Assembly: GCA_947491985.1 (NCBI GenBank)
Contig: CANLLR010000001.1
Span: 1-64,000, forward strand
DNA length: 64,000 nt
Source: Flavobacteriaceae bacterium
GTDB lineage: Bacteria > Bacteroidota > Bacteroidia > Flavobacteriales > Flavobacteriaceae
Direction: 5' to 3'
Part shown: one piece after another, positions 16,991-26,027 of the stretch
Numbering within the stretch: position 1 is the first letter of the stretch
How the letters are laid out: the number at the start of each line of letters is the position of its first letter
Program-made: the position numbers and the translations under genes
Notes under the pieces: generated by a model
The model's database searches: none
Seen by the model: the letters and a program-made list of their open reading frames with translations, nothing else
Told to the model about the DNA's origin: nothing

Positions 16991-17364
16991 TACGTTAGCT
17001 TTTTATACACGCTTCCTAATTTTAAAGCAACCGTTTCGCCAAAACAGGTAGTGTTTTTTACTTTAATTAAATCGTCTTCTGTAGTAGTAATATTCAATTC
17101 GAGGCGCAATTCAGGTGTCACAAACGGATTGATCAATGCCATGAATTTTACGTTAGAAAGACTTTGCATCACTAAAGTTGTGTTGGTAATCTGCTCTGTC
17201 AATTCTTTTATGATTTGCATCATACAAACGCCGGGCATTATGGGATTTCCTGGAAAATGCCCTTTAAAAACCTCGTGGTTTTCATTAATAAAAAGTGTGA
17301 CAACGTAATTTTGGTCGTCATTTTTGGCAATGGATTTTAGAGTATAAAAATCTTTTAATAACAT
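16990..17364 (-). CDS. FabZ-like 3-hydroxyacyl-ACP dehydratase (canonical active site)
   Basis: A 124-residue hotdog protein carrying the FabZ loop FKGHFPGNPIMPGVCMMQIIKEL, with catalytic His in GHFPG. The usual Glu of the second half is replaced by Gln/Ile in this helix, so activity may depend on a partner. Expected task: dehydrating beta-hydroxyacyl-ACP to put in the polyene double bonds. Of the three hotdog proteins in the locus it is the only one with the HFPG loop. Spacing is 4 bp to the beta-barrel gene and 1 bp overlap with the next gene. Confidence 0.85.
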   Translation of the reverse strand: MLLKDFYTLKSIAKNDDQNYVVTLFINENHEVFKGHFPGNPIMPGVCMMQIIKELTEQITNTTLVMQSLSNVKFMALINPFVTPELRLELNITTTEDDLIKVKNTTCFGETVALKLGSVYKKLT

Positions 17365-17368
17365 ACTT

Positions 17369-17977
17369 TTATTTTAAGTCAAAACTATAGGTTGCTCCAA
17401 AACTGAAAACCACATTGGTATTGTAGCCATCGTTATATTGCTCAACTACGGGAACAATTCCTTTTTTAACACGAGCTTCTATTCCGAAATTTTTAGTGAA
17501 ATTATACCCTGCTCCAAGGTAAAAGGTCAAATCTACGTCATTTTCAGTATCAAAATTATTGTCCACTACAAAATCAATTGTTGGTCCGATATGAATATTA
17601 AATTTCTCGGTAAAAGTAAATTTATTAATCACCGCAAGAGACAAATAGGAAATGTCTAGTCTTTCATCTGCAAAGCCGCTTCTTTTATAAATTGCACCTT
17701 GTCTTGAATAATCAAGTTCTGGCTGTAAAGTATAGTATTTTGATAAACGAACTGCTCCATAAAATCCGATATAAAAATCGGTTTTAGACTTAAAATCGGG
17801 CCTGTTGCCATTTACATAATTTCCGTTATTGTCGTAATAGTAATAATTATTATCGTAATTATTACCTTTCGAAATGTGAGAAAAATTAATTCCACCTCTT
17901 AATCCAGGTTTGAATGTTACTTGCGCTTGTGTCATTCCAAAAAAGGCTAAAAAGGCAATAATAAATACTTTTTTCAT
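17369..17977 (-). CDS. Outer-membrane beta-barrel protein (PorT-like family)
   Basis: A 202-residue protein with a signal peptide ending TQAQ and alternating aromatic/hydrophobic strands, beginning VTFKPGLRGGINFSHI and ending FSFGATYSFDLK with aromatic strand ends. An Asn/Tyr-rich low-complexity loop (residues about 42-57) follows strand 1. The pattern fits the PorT/OMP_b-brl family of eight-stranded barrels. In this operon, next to LolA and a lipoprotein, it may help place the pigment in the outer membrane (inference). Confidence 0.8.
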   Translation of the reverse strand: MKKVFIIAFLAFFGMTQAQVTFKPGLRGGINFSHISKGNNYDNNYYYYDNNGNYVNGNRPDFKSKTDFYIGFYGAVRLSKYYTLQPELDYSRQGAIYKRSGFADERLDISYLSLAVINKFTFTEKFNIHIGPTIDFVVDNNFDTENDVDLTFYLGAGYNFTKNFGIEARVKKGIVPVVEQYNDGYNTNVVFSFGATYSFDLK

Positions 17978-17984
17978 GCTTAAT

Positions 17985-18623
17985 TTAATTTTTAAAATAA
18001 TTTAATTCGATGCGCAATGGAATGGTATTGTGCTGCACGATTATATTTTGGGCAAAACTATTGTTTTCTGATGTAAAACTAATGCTAATTTTTTCTTTTG
18101 TTTTGGATGCGTGTACAATTTTATACAGCTTGTCATCTAACGTTGAAATGAAAAAATAGTTGACATGTTTCCCATCGTTACTTTTAAGTACAATATTAGT
18201 GGTTTTGCGAAACTGTTCTGCGACTAAAAAATTGGTTTTTAAAAGCAATCTAAAGTCGGTTTTTAAGGTATTAATGAGTATTTTTTTATCCAATTCTTCC
18301 ACAATGGTATTGATTTTAAAATCGGTTCCCGAAATTTCAAAATCGAGTAATTTATTTCCGAATTCAGTTGTAAAAACCACTCGGTGAGTCGTTTCATTGA
18401 TTTTTTTTGCGATAAAAATGCCCGATAATTCGTTTCCATATACTGAAATATTGGCTTTGTAAACATAATCGCTTTCGGGATTGGCAAAATAGGTGTTCTG
18501 AAATATTGGCTTTTCTACCGCAGCGTTTTCATAGTCTTTGACCACATTAACGGAAGCACATGAGCTAAAGAACACTACAATAAGTACCTTAGTAAGTAAA
18601 AACAGAATCGTCGATTTTTGCAT
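17985..18623 (-). CDS. Lipoprotein downstream of lolA, unknown function
   Basis: A 212-residue lipoprotein with lipobox VFFSSC (Cys22). The mature part is rich in beta strands (YVYKANISVYGNELSGIFIAKK, HRVVFTTEFGNKLLDFEI), suggesting a LolB- or DUF3261-like half barrel, as in other aryl polyene loci. That fold guess rests on context and pattern only. The start overlaps the end of lolA by 35 bp, and no later Met would keep the signal peptide, so the overlap is probably real. Confidence 0.7.
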   Translation of the reverse strand: MQKSTILFLLTKVLIVVFFSSCASVNVVKDYENAAVEKPIFQNTYFANPESDYVYKANISVYGNELSGIFIAKKINETTHRVVFTTEFGNKLLDFEISGTDFKINTIVEELDKKILINTLKTDFRLLLKTNFLVAEQFRKTTNIVLKSNDGKHVNYFFISTLDDKLYKIVHASKTKEKISISFTSENNSFAQNIIVQHNTIPLRIELNYFKN

Positions 18624-19224
18624 TTAGAGTCTTATTTTTTAGCACAATTCGGGTGTAATCGTCGGATGATTCTATCAATTTTACTTGTATAACGGTATGA
18701 TCTTCTTTATCAAAAGTCAGTTCAATTTGTTTGATGTATTTTTTTAACGCGGCGTCTTTTGGTAGCAATCGAGTGATGTTGTTCGTTTTAGTTTTATGAA
18801 AACTGATAGAAAACTCTTTGTCGTCAAACACATTACCGCTTACGCTTCCTACGATGAGTTTGTTTATTTTTCCAAATATCTTCTTATTTCCTGCATCTAC
18901 CGTGCTTTTTTTTCCTTCATCATCGATTAAAATTTTTCCATTTTTAAAGATAATTGAATAATTATACGGTTTTTTATACTGCCATTTTAATGAATTGGGT
19001 TCTTTGAAAAACATTTTGCCCGAAGTTTCAATGTCTTTCGATAAAAAATCCATGTGTTTGTATTGCGTAAAATCGGTAGTAATGGTCGTGATTTTTTTAG
19101 CAACAGCATTTACGGATTGTTTGAACGACGCAATTTCGGCGACAGACAGTTTTTGTTCTTGCGCAAAAAGAGTCCAATGAGACACCGTTAAAAATGCTGC
19201 TAAAATAAACGTTCTAATCTTCAT
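18589..19224 (-). CDS. lolA: LolA-like outer-membrane lipoprotein carrier
   Basis: A 211-residue periplasmic protein with a signal peptide (cleavage near LFAQ). Typical LolA segments: ITTDFTQYKHMDFLSKDIETSGKMFFKEPNSLKWQYKKPYNYSIIFKNGKILI. LolA paralogues in aryl polyene loci are thought to carry lipid-like cargo across the periplasm. It overlaps the deacetylase gene by 11 bp. Cargo could be lipoproteins or the pigment itself. Confidence 0.88.
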   Translation of the reverse strand: MKIRTFILAAFLTVSHWTLFAQEQKLSVAEIASFKQSVNAVAKKITTITTDFTQYKHMDFLSKDIETSGKMFFKEPNSLKWQYKKPYNYSIIFKNGKILIDDEGKKSTVDAGNKKIFGKINKLIVGSVSGNVFDDKEFSISFHKTKTNNITRLLPKDAALKKYIKQIELTFDKEDHTVIQVKLIESSDDYTRIVLKNKTLNAKIDDSVFTY

Positions 19225-19990
19225 AGGCTTTTAAATTCAGCAGTTCCTCGAGCGAAACTATTTGATACTTATTCGACTGCAAAAATAGCAATAACTGTTC
19301 CAAAACCCTAACAGTAATTTGCGATGTATCGTGTAAAAGCACAATAGCGCCAGGCGAAATCTGTTTGGTAATGCGATTGTAAATGATTTTTTCATTTTTG
19401 ATTATGCCATCCATCGAACGGACATTCCAACCGACAACATGGTGTTTGGTAACGGCTAAAGCCCTGCGAATAGAAGGATTTGTCACTCCGTATGGTGGGC
19501 GAAAAAAAATGGGTTTTTTACCAATAACTTTTTCAATAATGGTGTCGGTTGAATGTAACTCATGTACCACTTTATCTTTCCTATAAAAATCAAAAAAATT
19601 ACTGTGTAAAAACGAATGATTGCCAATTATATGTCCGTCTTGCACTGTTTTTTTTACTATTTCAGGATGCTTTTCGATGTGTTTTCCAATGCAAAAAAAA
19701 GTGGCTTTGGCATTGTATTTTTGTAATAAAGAAAGAATTTGTGGTGTAATTGGGTTCGGACCGTCGTCAAAAGTCAACGCTATTTTCTTTTCTTTTTCGT
19801 TGGGATTGTTGCAATACGCTTTTACGTGAAAATTCAATTGAATGAACGAAGAACCGATTACTAAAATAACGAATCGAACACCCAATAACACTAAAAAAAA
19901 CCACCATTTAACCGTTATACAACAACTTAAAATCAACAACAGTAGCAAAAGCGCCAAAAAAAGAACATTTATTTTTTTGTAGTTTAACAT
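19214..19990 (-). CDS. NodB-type polysaccharide deacetylase family protein
   Basis: A 258-residue protein with two hydrophobic N-terminal segments (residues about 8-50), then a NodB homology domain: LTFDDGPNPITPQIL (catalytic and metal Asp), GNHSFLHSNFF (HxxxH metal ligands), FFRPPYGVTNPSIRR and VLLHDT. All metal-site residues are present. Proteins of this kind act on N-acetyl sugars in the periplasm. Why one sits in a pigment operon is unclear. Its start overlaps the ketosynthase-like gene by 7 bp. Confidence 0.87.
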   Translation of the reverse strand: MLNYKKINVLFLALLLLLLILSCCITVKWWFFLVLLGVRFVILVIGSSFIQLNFHVKAYCNNPNEKEKKIALTFDDGPNPITPQILSLLQKYNAKATFFCIGKHIEKHPEIVKKTVQDGHIIGNHSFLHSNFFDFYRKDKVVHELHSTDTIIEKVIGKKPIFFRPPYGVTNPSIRRALAVTKHHVVGWNVRSMDGIIKNEKIIYNRITKQISPGAIVLLHDTSQITVRVLEQLLLFLQSNKYQIVSLEELLNLKAYED

Positions 19991-21048
19991 TGCGACAGTA
20001 AAGTAAAACTGTGGTCAATTCCTTTGTATTGATTGTAAAATAAGATGGTTTTGTAAGCTGATTTTTTGAGCGAATTCACTTTTAGCACCGACGGAATTTG
20101 TTGCGTTTTGATTATTTTGCATCCGACCCACAATCCGAAAGCCGAAGCGGTATTGTATTCGCCACTCAACTGTTTGTAATACACTTGAGGCGTTTCTTTA
20201 AATAAATTGTCGGAAAGGTTTTTATAATACACATCAAAAGTAACATCGCCGTTGTAACCTAAAACGACTGCATCAATATCTGAAACTTGTACATTATTTG
20301 AATTAAGAAATTCTTGAATTGTATTTTCTACCTCATCAACAGTTAATTTATTAACCATATCTACATCGAGGATTTCGGCATACGTAGCAGCTGATTTTTT
20401 ATCTTCCAACACAAAAAAAGTAGCGCCTTCACTATACACAGCACCTGTTGTTTTCGAATCTAAAACTGAATAAGGCGCGTCGGATTCTTTTTTAATACAC
20501 CCTGCCAATTCAAATAATTTTGCGATATAATCGCTCATTTCATCGATGCCACCAATTAAAATGGTAGCAGCTTCGTTTTCTTCGATTTTCATTTTAGCAT
20601 CGAGCATTGCCGACTCAAACGAAACGGCTGCATTCACGTAGGTAAAATTATACGCTTTGCATTGCAACCCTAATGCAATTTGTGATCCAACGGTATTGTG
20701 TGTCGATTGAATGAACGATGTTGGTGTTAAAAACTCTTCGTTATTGTCTAAAAGTGCTTTTAAAAACTTGTCAGAATCTTCAATGCAACCCATACCGGTT
20801 CCAGTAATAATCGCATCGAAGGTTTCCACATTGGCTTCTTTCATCGCCAAAGCCGAAGCAACAATGCCATTTTTTACACCTTTTGCCATACGGCGAATTG
20901 CCACGGGAGAAATATAATCTTTGTAAACCGGCACTTGAATGGGAAGCACATTTTTAGTTTCATTCACTGTTACTTCGTCCAAAAAAATCGTGTCGAACGT
21001 TTTTTGAGCCGAAATGCAACCTACGCCATTGATGTATGTGTTTTTCAT
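19984..21048 (-). CDS. Chain-length-factor-like ketosynthase homologue without active-site Cys
   Basis: A 354-residue thiolase-fold protein. At the active-site position it reads YVNAAVSFESAML, with Ala in place of Cys, and the HGT and GHT histidine motifs of ketosynthases are also missing (it has GYNGD and SGEYNTASAFG). This is the hallmark of the partner (CLF) subunit of type II polyketide synthases. The gene overlaps the complete ketosynthase at 21048 by 1 bp, so they are probably a KS-CLF pair for polyene extension, as for ApeO/ApeC. Start MKNTYINGVG at 21048 is chosen over an upstream in-frame ATG at 21078. Confidence 0.85.
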   Translation of the reverse strand: MKNTYINGVGCISAQKTFDTIFLDEVTVNETKNVLPIQVPVYKDYISPVAIRRMAKGVKNGIVASALAMKEANVETFDAIITGTGMGCIEDSDKFLKALLDNNEEFLTPTSFIQSTHNTVGSQIALGLQCKAYNFTYVNAAVSFESAMLDAKMKIEENEAATILIGGIDEMSDYIAKLFELAGCIKKESDAPYSVLDSKTTGAVYSEGATFFVLEDKKSAATYAEILDVDMVNKLTVDEVENTIQEFLNSNNVQVSDIDAVVLGYNGDVTFDVYYKNLSDNLFKETPQVYYKQLSGEYNTASAFGLWVGCKIIKTQQIPSVLKVNSLKKSAYKTILFYNQYKGIDHSFTLLSQC

Positions 21049-22247
21049 TAATTTTTTGAAAAAATTACTGTAGAACAATTTCCTCCAAAACCAAACGAAT
21101 TGGACAAAACATGATCAATATTTTTGTATTTTATGGTGGTTTCTGGAACCATATCAAACTCCGACATAGGAGTAGTAAAATTCAAATTCGGAAAAACTAC
21201 TCCATTTTGAATCGCCAACACGCTAAAAACGGCTTCAATGGCTGCAGCTGCGGCTAAAGTGTGTCCGGTAAAGGGTTTGGTCGAACTAAAATCGGGTACA
21301 TTTTTTTCGCCATAAATTCGGATGATAGCGCGACCTTCTGACAAATCGTTATTGGGCGTTGCTGTTCCGTGAACGTTAATATAATCAATATCTGACGGTT
21401 GTAATCCCGAAACTTGAAAGGCTTTTTCCATCGCTAAAAAAGCGCCATCGCCATTTTCGGAAGAGGCTGTTTGGTGAAACGCATCGTTGGCATTACCAAA
21501 ACCGGTTACTCGAGCGAGCACTTTTTTGTTTTGCTTTGCCACCACTGCATCCGATTCTAATACTAAAAATGCGGCGGCTTCACCCAGGTTTAATCCTTTT
21601 CTGTCGTTGTCGAACGGCGTGTTATACGAATCCGATAAAATCATTAAGGTCTTAAATCCGTTGATAGTGAACTTTGCCAAAGCATCGGTGCCACCAACAA
21701 TAACGCGGTCTAATTTACCTGATTGAATCAATCGAGCGCCAAACATAATCGAATTGGCTGCCGAAGAACAAGCCGTACTTATGGATGTCACCAATCCTTT
21801 TAAACCCAATTCGTCAGCAATTTTTTGTGCTACATCGCCACCATCGTGAGCAGAGATGTATTTTACTACTTCGGGATTTTCGAAGTACTCGTAGTAGTAT
21901 TTTTCGGTCATATCCATTCCGCCAACACTAGAAGCAGAAATCAATCCCGTTTTGTATTCATTTATCGAAGTAATTCCAGCGTTTTCAACAGCTTGTTTGG
22001 CTGCAATCGCGCCGATTAAAGCCGTTCGTGAGAAATTATTTTTAGGAGATAATCCGAGTTCTGAAGCCAATTCGGAGTTGGTTTTTTTAATTTCGCCTAC
22101 TTTCATCACGGCTGCATGAACAGTGTCAATATTAGAAATGGTAGTGATTGCTTTGTCGCTATTTAGAAGCGCATGCAAGCTTTCTTCTACCGAATTTCCG
22201 ATAGCAGAGATGATTCCCATTCCGGTAATAGCAATACCTTTATTCAT
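21048..22247 (-). CDS. Beta-ketoacyl-ACP synthase (FabF-like), partner of the CLF
   Basis: A 399-residue ketosynthase with an intact triad: Cys in SISTACSSAANSI, His in NVHGTATPNND and His in KPFTGHTLAAAAAIE. Begins MNKGIAITGMGIISAIGNS. Likely the elongating subunit of the aryl polyene synthase with the Cys-less partner encoded immediately downstream. It is preceded by an ACP gene (64 bp gap). Confidence 0.92.
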   Translation of the reverse strand: MNKGIAITGMGIISAIGNSVEESLHALLNSDKAITTISNIDTVHAAVMKVGEIKKTNSELASELGLSPKNNFSRTALIGAIAAKQAVENAGITSINEYKTGLISASSVGGMDMTEKYYYEYFENPEVVKYISAHDGGDVAQKIADELGLKGLVTSISTACSSAANSIMFGARLIQSGKLDRVIVGGTDALAKFTINGFKTLMILSDSYNTPFDNDRKGLNLGEAAAFLVLESDAVVAKQNKKVLARVTGFGNANDAFHQTASSENGDGAFLAMEKAFQVSGLQPSDIDYINVHGTATPNNDLSEGRAIIRIYGEKNVPDFSSTKPFTGHTLAAAAAIEAVFSVLAIQNGVVFPNLNFTTPMSEFDMVPETTIKYKNIDHVLSNSFGFGGNCSTVIFSKN

Positions 22248-22311
22248 GTTAATTTCAATTGTTCGATGATTGGATTATTGGATTATTAAAACTTTCGAAA
22301 AATCAAAAAAA

Positions 22312-22569
22312 TTATTTCGTTCTATTCTCAGCGATATACCCCGCCATAGTTTCAATCGATTGGAAAATGGTTTTTCCTTCTTTAGGATCGACCAATTTGA
22401 TTCCGTAGTCTTTATCCAACAAAACGATAAGTTCTAAAGCGTCGATCGAATCGAGTCCTAAACCGTCACCAAATAAGGCGTCGTTATCGTTAATATCAGC
22501 TACACTGATATCTTCTAAATTTAAAACTTCTATGATTTTCCCTTTTAATTCTTGCTTTAATGCTTCCAT
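22312..22569 (-). CDS. Acyl carrier protein of the polyene pathway
   Basis: An 85-residue ACP with the phosphopantetheine site GLGLDSIDALELIVLLD. Start MEALKQELKGK at 22569 is chosen; the frame stays open 39 codons upstream, overlapping the neighbouring gene in another frame, but that stretch is basic and unlike ACP. It lies 2 bp after the stand-alone ketosynthase-like gene. A second ACP lies at 33822-34079, as in aryl polyene loci, which also have two. Confidence 0.92.
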   Translation of the reverse strand: MEALKQELKGKIIEVLNLEDISVADINDNDALFGDGLGLDSIDALELIVLLDKDYGIKLVDPKEGKTIFQSIETMAGYIAENRTK

Positions 22570-22571
22570 AA

Positions 22572-23186
22572 TTAATGCGTATATGCTATTTGTATGTTTT
22601 GTGTGTTGTGCTCTGTTGTTCCTTCTTTGGTGACCAAATACAAGCACGCCTTGTATTCTTCTTGATAATATTCGACCCAACCGCAAAGGACTTTTTCTGC
22701 TTTTTTTGTGTTTAAAAGTACGTTGGCGTACTGCATCATAAATGCCGAATTGAACGCCTCAAATATAAAGAAAGAATTCTCACTTTTCAATTGGTTTTTA
22801 ATGGCTATTTCTCCAAGGCAAATATTTGGGAGTGTATATACGAAAACTGCCGGACTTGGAAAGTAATTTTCATCATTCGAAATCGAGTCTTGGTACTTCA
22901 CATCGGTGTCTAAACTAGATGATTTATTAGCAAAAAGGAGAGCGATGTTGTTTTCCGAATCTGCTTCAAGTACTTGAATTAAAATAAGTTCTGATGCTAA
23001 AAAAGACAATTTACTCAAATTATCCATCTTAAAAAATTTAGGATAATTCATTCCAAAGTGTTGGTAGGCCTTTTTGGAAAATTCTGCAAAAAGTGAGGAC
23101 TCGGATTCAAAAACCACTTCGCCATTGTAGCAAATTTTATTTTGTTCGATAGTGCAAAAAGAGTGTATGAAATTGTTGTTTTCCAC
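22572..23186 (-). CDS. Stand-alone N-terminal-ketosynthase-like protein
   Basis: A 204-residue protein that resembles only the N-terminal half of a ketosynthase, of the beta-ketoacyl-synthase-like family found in aryl polyene loci. Recognisable parts are [25 protein letters not shown] and [19 protein letters not shown], where a ketosynthase would have the Cys elbow, here lacking Cys. It is therefore not expected to condense by itself. It overlaps the preceding ketosynthase by 1 bp. Likely structural or gating partner; inference. Confidence 0.65.
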   Translation of the reverse strand: MENNNFIHSFCTIEQNKICYNGEVVFESESSLFAEFSKKAYQHFGMNYPKFFKMDNLSKLSFLASELILIQVLEADSENNIALLFANKSSSLDTDVKYQDSISNDENYFPSPAVFVYTLPNICLGEIAIKNQLKSENSFFIFEAFNSAFMMQYANVLLNTKKAEKVLCGWVEYYQEEYKACLYLVTKEGTTEHNTQNIQIAYTH

Positions 23187-24319
23187 TATATAAGACTTTT
23201 TTTAAATACTACCGCCGTATTGCAACCACCAAAACCAGAGGCTGTTTTGAGAAAATACTGTACAGTTTTTTCTTCGTTATTTTGGATAACATTAATGGGT
23301 TCACTGACGCCCATATCATCAAATCCGAGTGACACAAATAATTTATTTTGGAGCATTGATTCTATTCCGATGACGGTTTCGAGCAATCCCGAAGCTCCCA
23401 ACGTATGACCATAATACCCTTTTAAACTGTTGACTGGAACTTGCTGCAAACCTAATCTATTAAAAGCAATTGCTTCCATCTCATCATTAAATGGTGTTGC
23501 AGTTCCGTGTGCCGAAATATAATCGATAGTGGATGAAGTTATATTGGCTTCGTTCATAGCGCTTTGAATGCTTCGAAACAATCCTTCGCCTGTTCGTGAC
23601 GGACCTGAAATGTGATTGGCATCGTTAATCGAACCATCGCCTACAATTTCGACTTTGGCATGTTCCTTTTCGGAAGTGACTAAAACTGCTGCAGTGGCTT
23701 CTCCTAAATTCACGCCCGTTCGATTCGCAGAATACGGTTGGCAAGGCGCATCACTCATCGCTTGAAACGAATTGAAACCCGATAAAACAAATTCCGAAAC
23801 CAAATCGCCCGCCACAACAAATGCATAGTCGTACAATTCACTTTGAATCAATCGTTTGGCTACCGAAACGGCTAAAACTCCCGAAACACAAGCATTGGAA
23901 ACGACAATAGGTTGTGTTTTAAAGTCGAAAAAGTTGGCCACTTTTTTAGCTAACGTATGCAATTGTGCCTCTTCAATAGTGGTGTTATGATTTTCTAAAG
24001 CAGTAATATTTCCTTTTGTTGTAGAAAGAATAAATGCCGTTCGCTCGTTAATTTTTGCTTTGTTTATAATCGGATGCAAGGCTAAAATCATCATTTTTTC
24101 GAGTTTGGTGTACGAACCCAAGGGCGTAATTTCAGCGAAAGCCACATCCAAATCGACCTCATTTACCATTGCTGCATAAAAAGGCGATTTTAGCATGGCC
24201 AAATTTTCGTGCTTCTGAATGCCCGAAACACCGTTTATAATGTTTGCTACATTCGAAGCCACATCAAAACCTAATGGAGTGATGCAATTGGCGTGTGTTA
24301 TGTAGACTTTTTTAAGCAT
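23186..24319 (-). CDS. Beta-ketoacyl-ACP synthase (second complete copy)
   Basis: A 377-residue ketosynthase with Cys in [14 protein letters not shown], His in [11 protein letters not shown] and His in [12 protein letters not shown]. Slightly short for FabF but complete in catalytic residues. Its position between a thioesterase (3 bp upstream) and the ketosynthase-like fragment (1 bp overlap) puts it in the polyene module. It could start or extend the chain. Confidence 0.9.
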   Translation of the reverse strand: MLKKVYITHANCITPLGFDVASNVANIINGVSGIQKHENLAMLKSPFYAAMVNEVDLDVAFAEITPLGSYTKLEKMMILALHPIINKAKINERTAFILSTTKGNITALENHNTTIEEAQLHTLAKKVANFFDFKTQPIVVSNACVSGVLAVSVAKRLIQSELYDYAFVVAGDLVSEFVLSGFNSFQAMSDAPCQPYSANRTGVNLGEATAAVLVTSEKEHAKVEIVGDGSINDANHISGPSRTGEGLFRSIQSAMNEANITSSTIDYISAHGTATPFNDEMEAIAFNRLGLQQVPVNSLKGYYGHTLGASGLLETVIGIESMLQNKLFVSLGFDDMGVSEPINVIQNNEEKTVQYFLKTASGFGGCNTAVVFKKSLI

Positions 24320-24322
24320 ATT

Positions 24323-24772
24323 TTATTTTAATAATCCTACTTTTCGTTTCCATTCTTCATAAAACGGCGGATTGGTCAACATCAATTCGTTGTTGCTATC
24401 GAGAAAAACTTGCACTGTTTCACCCGTGCACGCTACTTCATTTTTGGTGTCGTAAATCGTATATCGGAAGATCATTTTGGCGGCTGGCGAATCGACTATG
24501 GTTGTCTCAATTCGTGCTACATCGCCATAACGCAAGGATAATTTATGTTCGCAAACCGATTTTACAATGGGCGTTGTAAACCCATGCGATTGCACATCAA
24601 GATACGAAATCCCGTGTTCGCGACCAAAAGCTTCGCGACCATCTTCAAAATAGGTAATGTAAATGCCGTGCCACACAATTCCGAGTGGATCGGTTTCGTT
24701 AAAACGCACGCGAATGTTTTTAGAGACCACCAATGTGGTCGCTTCGTTATACGGCTCTTTTCTTTTTATCAT
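24323..24772 (-). CDS. Acyl-CoA/ACP thioesterase (4HBT hotdog family)
   Basis: A 149-residue 4-hydroxybenzoyl-CoA-thioesterase/YbgC-type hotdog protein. The signature VRFNETDPLGIVWHGIYITYFEDGREAF contains the catalytic Asp and the conserved His. Aryl polyene loci carry a similar thioesterase (ApeK), thought to release or edit the chain. The start lies 26 bp inside the 3' end of the ABC permease gene. Methionine choice is clear because the next Met is far inside the domain. Confidence 0.87.
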   Translation of the reverse strand: MIKRKEPYNEATTLVVSKNIRVRFNETDPLGIVWHGIYITYFEDGREAFGREHGISYLDVQSHGFTTPIVKSVCEHKLSLRYGDVARIETTIVDSPAAKMIFRYTIYDTKNEVACTGETVQVFLDSNNELMLTNPPFYEEWKRKVGLLK

Positions 24773-26027
24773 AAAAAATAGCTAGGGTTGTTGTAAGTAT
24801 AAAAAAGGCAACTAATAAACTTATTTCGGGTACGATATCGAGTATTGTTGCATTGCGCAAAAGTACATCATAAAAAGCATTCAAACCCCAATTCATCGGC
24901 GAGGATTGTGCGATAATTTGCATCGTCTTTGGCATCGCAAAAACGGGTACCCAAACGCCACCAATAGAAGCTAAAACGATGGTAGCCGTCGCTCCGAAAG
25001 GTGCTGATTGTTCTTGAGTTTTGGCGATAGTTCCGATTAAGATTCCGAAGCCAATAGCTGCAAAGCCCGAGAATAATGCCACAAGGCTCATCAAAAATAA
25101 ATTGCCTTCAATGTTCAATGCTGGCAGACCAATTTGCGGAAAAATGAATACCGCAACTGCTATCATCATGTAAAATTGAATCATGCAAATGATGCTGTAC
25201 ATGATTGTTTTTCCGGCTAAAACGATGGCGTAAGAAACCGGATTGGTTCGCAAACGCACAAATGTGCCTTGGTTTTTTTCCTTAACAATATTGATAGAAA
25301 GCGGGATCACAATGAAAAAGATCGCAAAAAGTGTCCACGCCGGAACGTTGTGTTGTGCCGAGTTGGGAATGACTTCTCTGTCGTTTATTTTAGGAACGAT
25401 TTCTTTAAAAGTGATGAAGCTTTTTTGTTCGAAAGTCGCCACATCTGCGCCCAGTTGTTGTTGAAAAGAGGCGTATATCGATTGTGTTTCAATCTGCGAA
25501 ATCATTTTATCAACGGCGCTCATCACTGCATTTTTAAAACTGATTTGAACAGCGGGGTCGAAATACAATTTGACTTCTTTTTGCGAAATCACTTTAGGAT
25601 TTACCTTTACAGTAGTATCAGGTTCAGCAAAACTGCTAACAATATTGTCAACGTTTTGATTGATTTTGGTTTGTAAATCGGCGCTTAAATTTTTCGGAAT
25701 AACAATTGCCAATTGGTATTTGCCTTTGAAAACTGCTTCTTTAGCTATGGCTTCGGTTATTTTTTGGTTATCGATTTGAGTTACAACCGCAAATGCCTCG
25801 CTATTTTGTAAGTTTTCTGAAACCGATTGCGATACTTTTCCGTCATCGTTATCAACAAGTAAAATCGGAATTTTGGCATCGTTTACTTTTTTAAAGGTAG
25901 TATCTTGAATTAAAGTCACTGTAATAATCAGCACTAGTGGCATCACAAATAAAATGATAACACCTCCAATATCTCGTTTGAGAATTAGGAATTCTTTGAA
26001 GACCGACATGAACAGTTTAGATACCAT
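24747..26027 (-). CDS. ABC-2 type permease of the flexirubin locus
   Basis: A 426-residue YhgE/NodJ-class permease: one N-terminal helix (about 22-42), a long extracytoplasmic domain (to about 215), then five helices in the C-terminal half with the ABC-2 block EKNQGTFVRLRTNP. It overlaps its ATPase gene by 11 bp if the first Met is used; a second Met six codons later would remove the overlap. The pair is likely an exporter for the pigment or a precursor. Confidence 0.9.
   Translation of the reverse strand: MVSKLFMSVFKEFLILKRDIGGVIILFVMPLVLIITVTLIQDTTFKKVNDAKIPILLVDNDDGKVSQSVSENLQNSEAFAVVTQIDNQKITEAIAKEAVFKGKYQLAIVIPKNLSADLQTKINQNVDNIVSSFAEPDTTVKVNPKVISQKEVKLYFDPAVQISFKNAVMSAVDKMISQIETQSIYASFQQQLGADVATFEQKSFITFKEIVPKINDREVIPNSAQHNVPAWTLFAIFFIVIPLSINIVKEKNQGTFVRLRTNPVSYAIVLAGKTIMYSIICMIQFYMMIAVAVFIFPQIGLPALNIEGNLFLMSLVALFSGFAAIGFGILIGTIAKTQEQSAPFGATATIVLASIGGVWVPVFAMPKTMQIIAQSSPMNWGLNAFYDVLLRNATILDIVPEISLLVAFFILTTTLAIFYDKKKRAV

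Noticed and set aside
19984..21048. Broken ketosynthase pseudogene
   Set aside because: Frame is intact, full length and coupled to its partner; loss of Cys is typical for chain-length factors.
22570..22686. 39-codon N-terminal extension of the polyene ACP
   Set aside because: Arg-rich, lies in another frame of the upstream gene, and unlike any ACP start.
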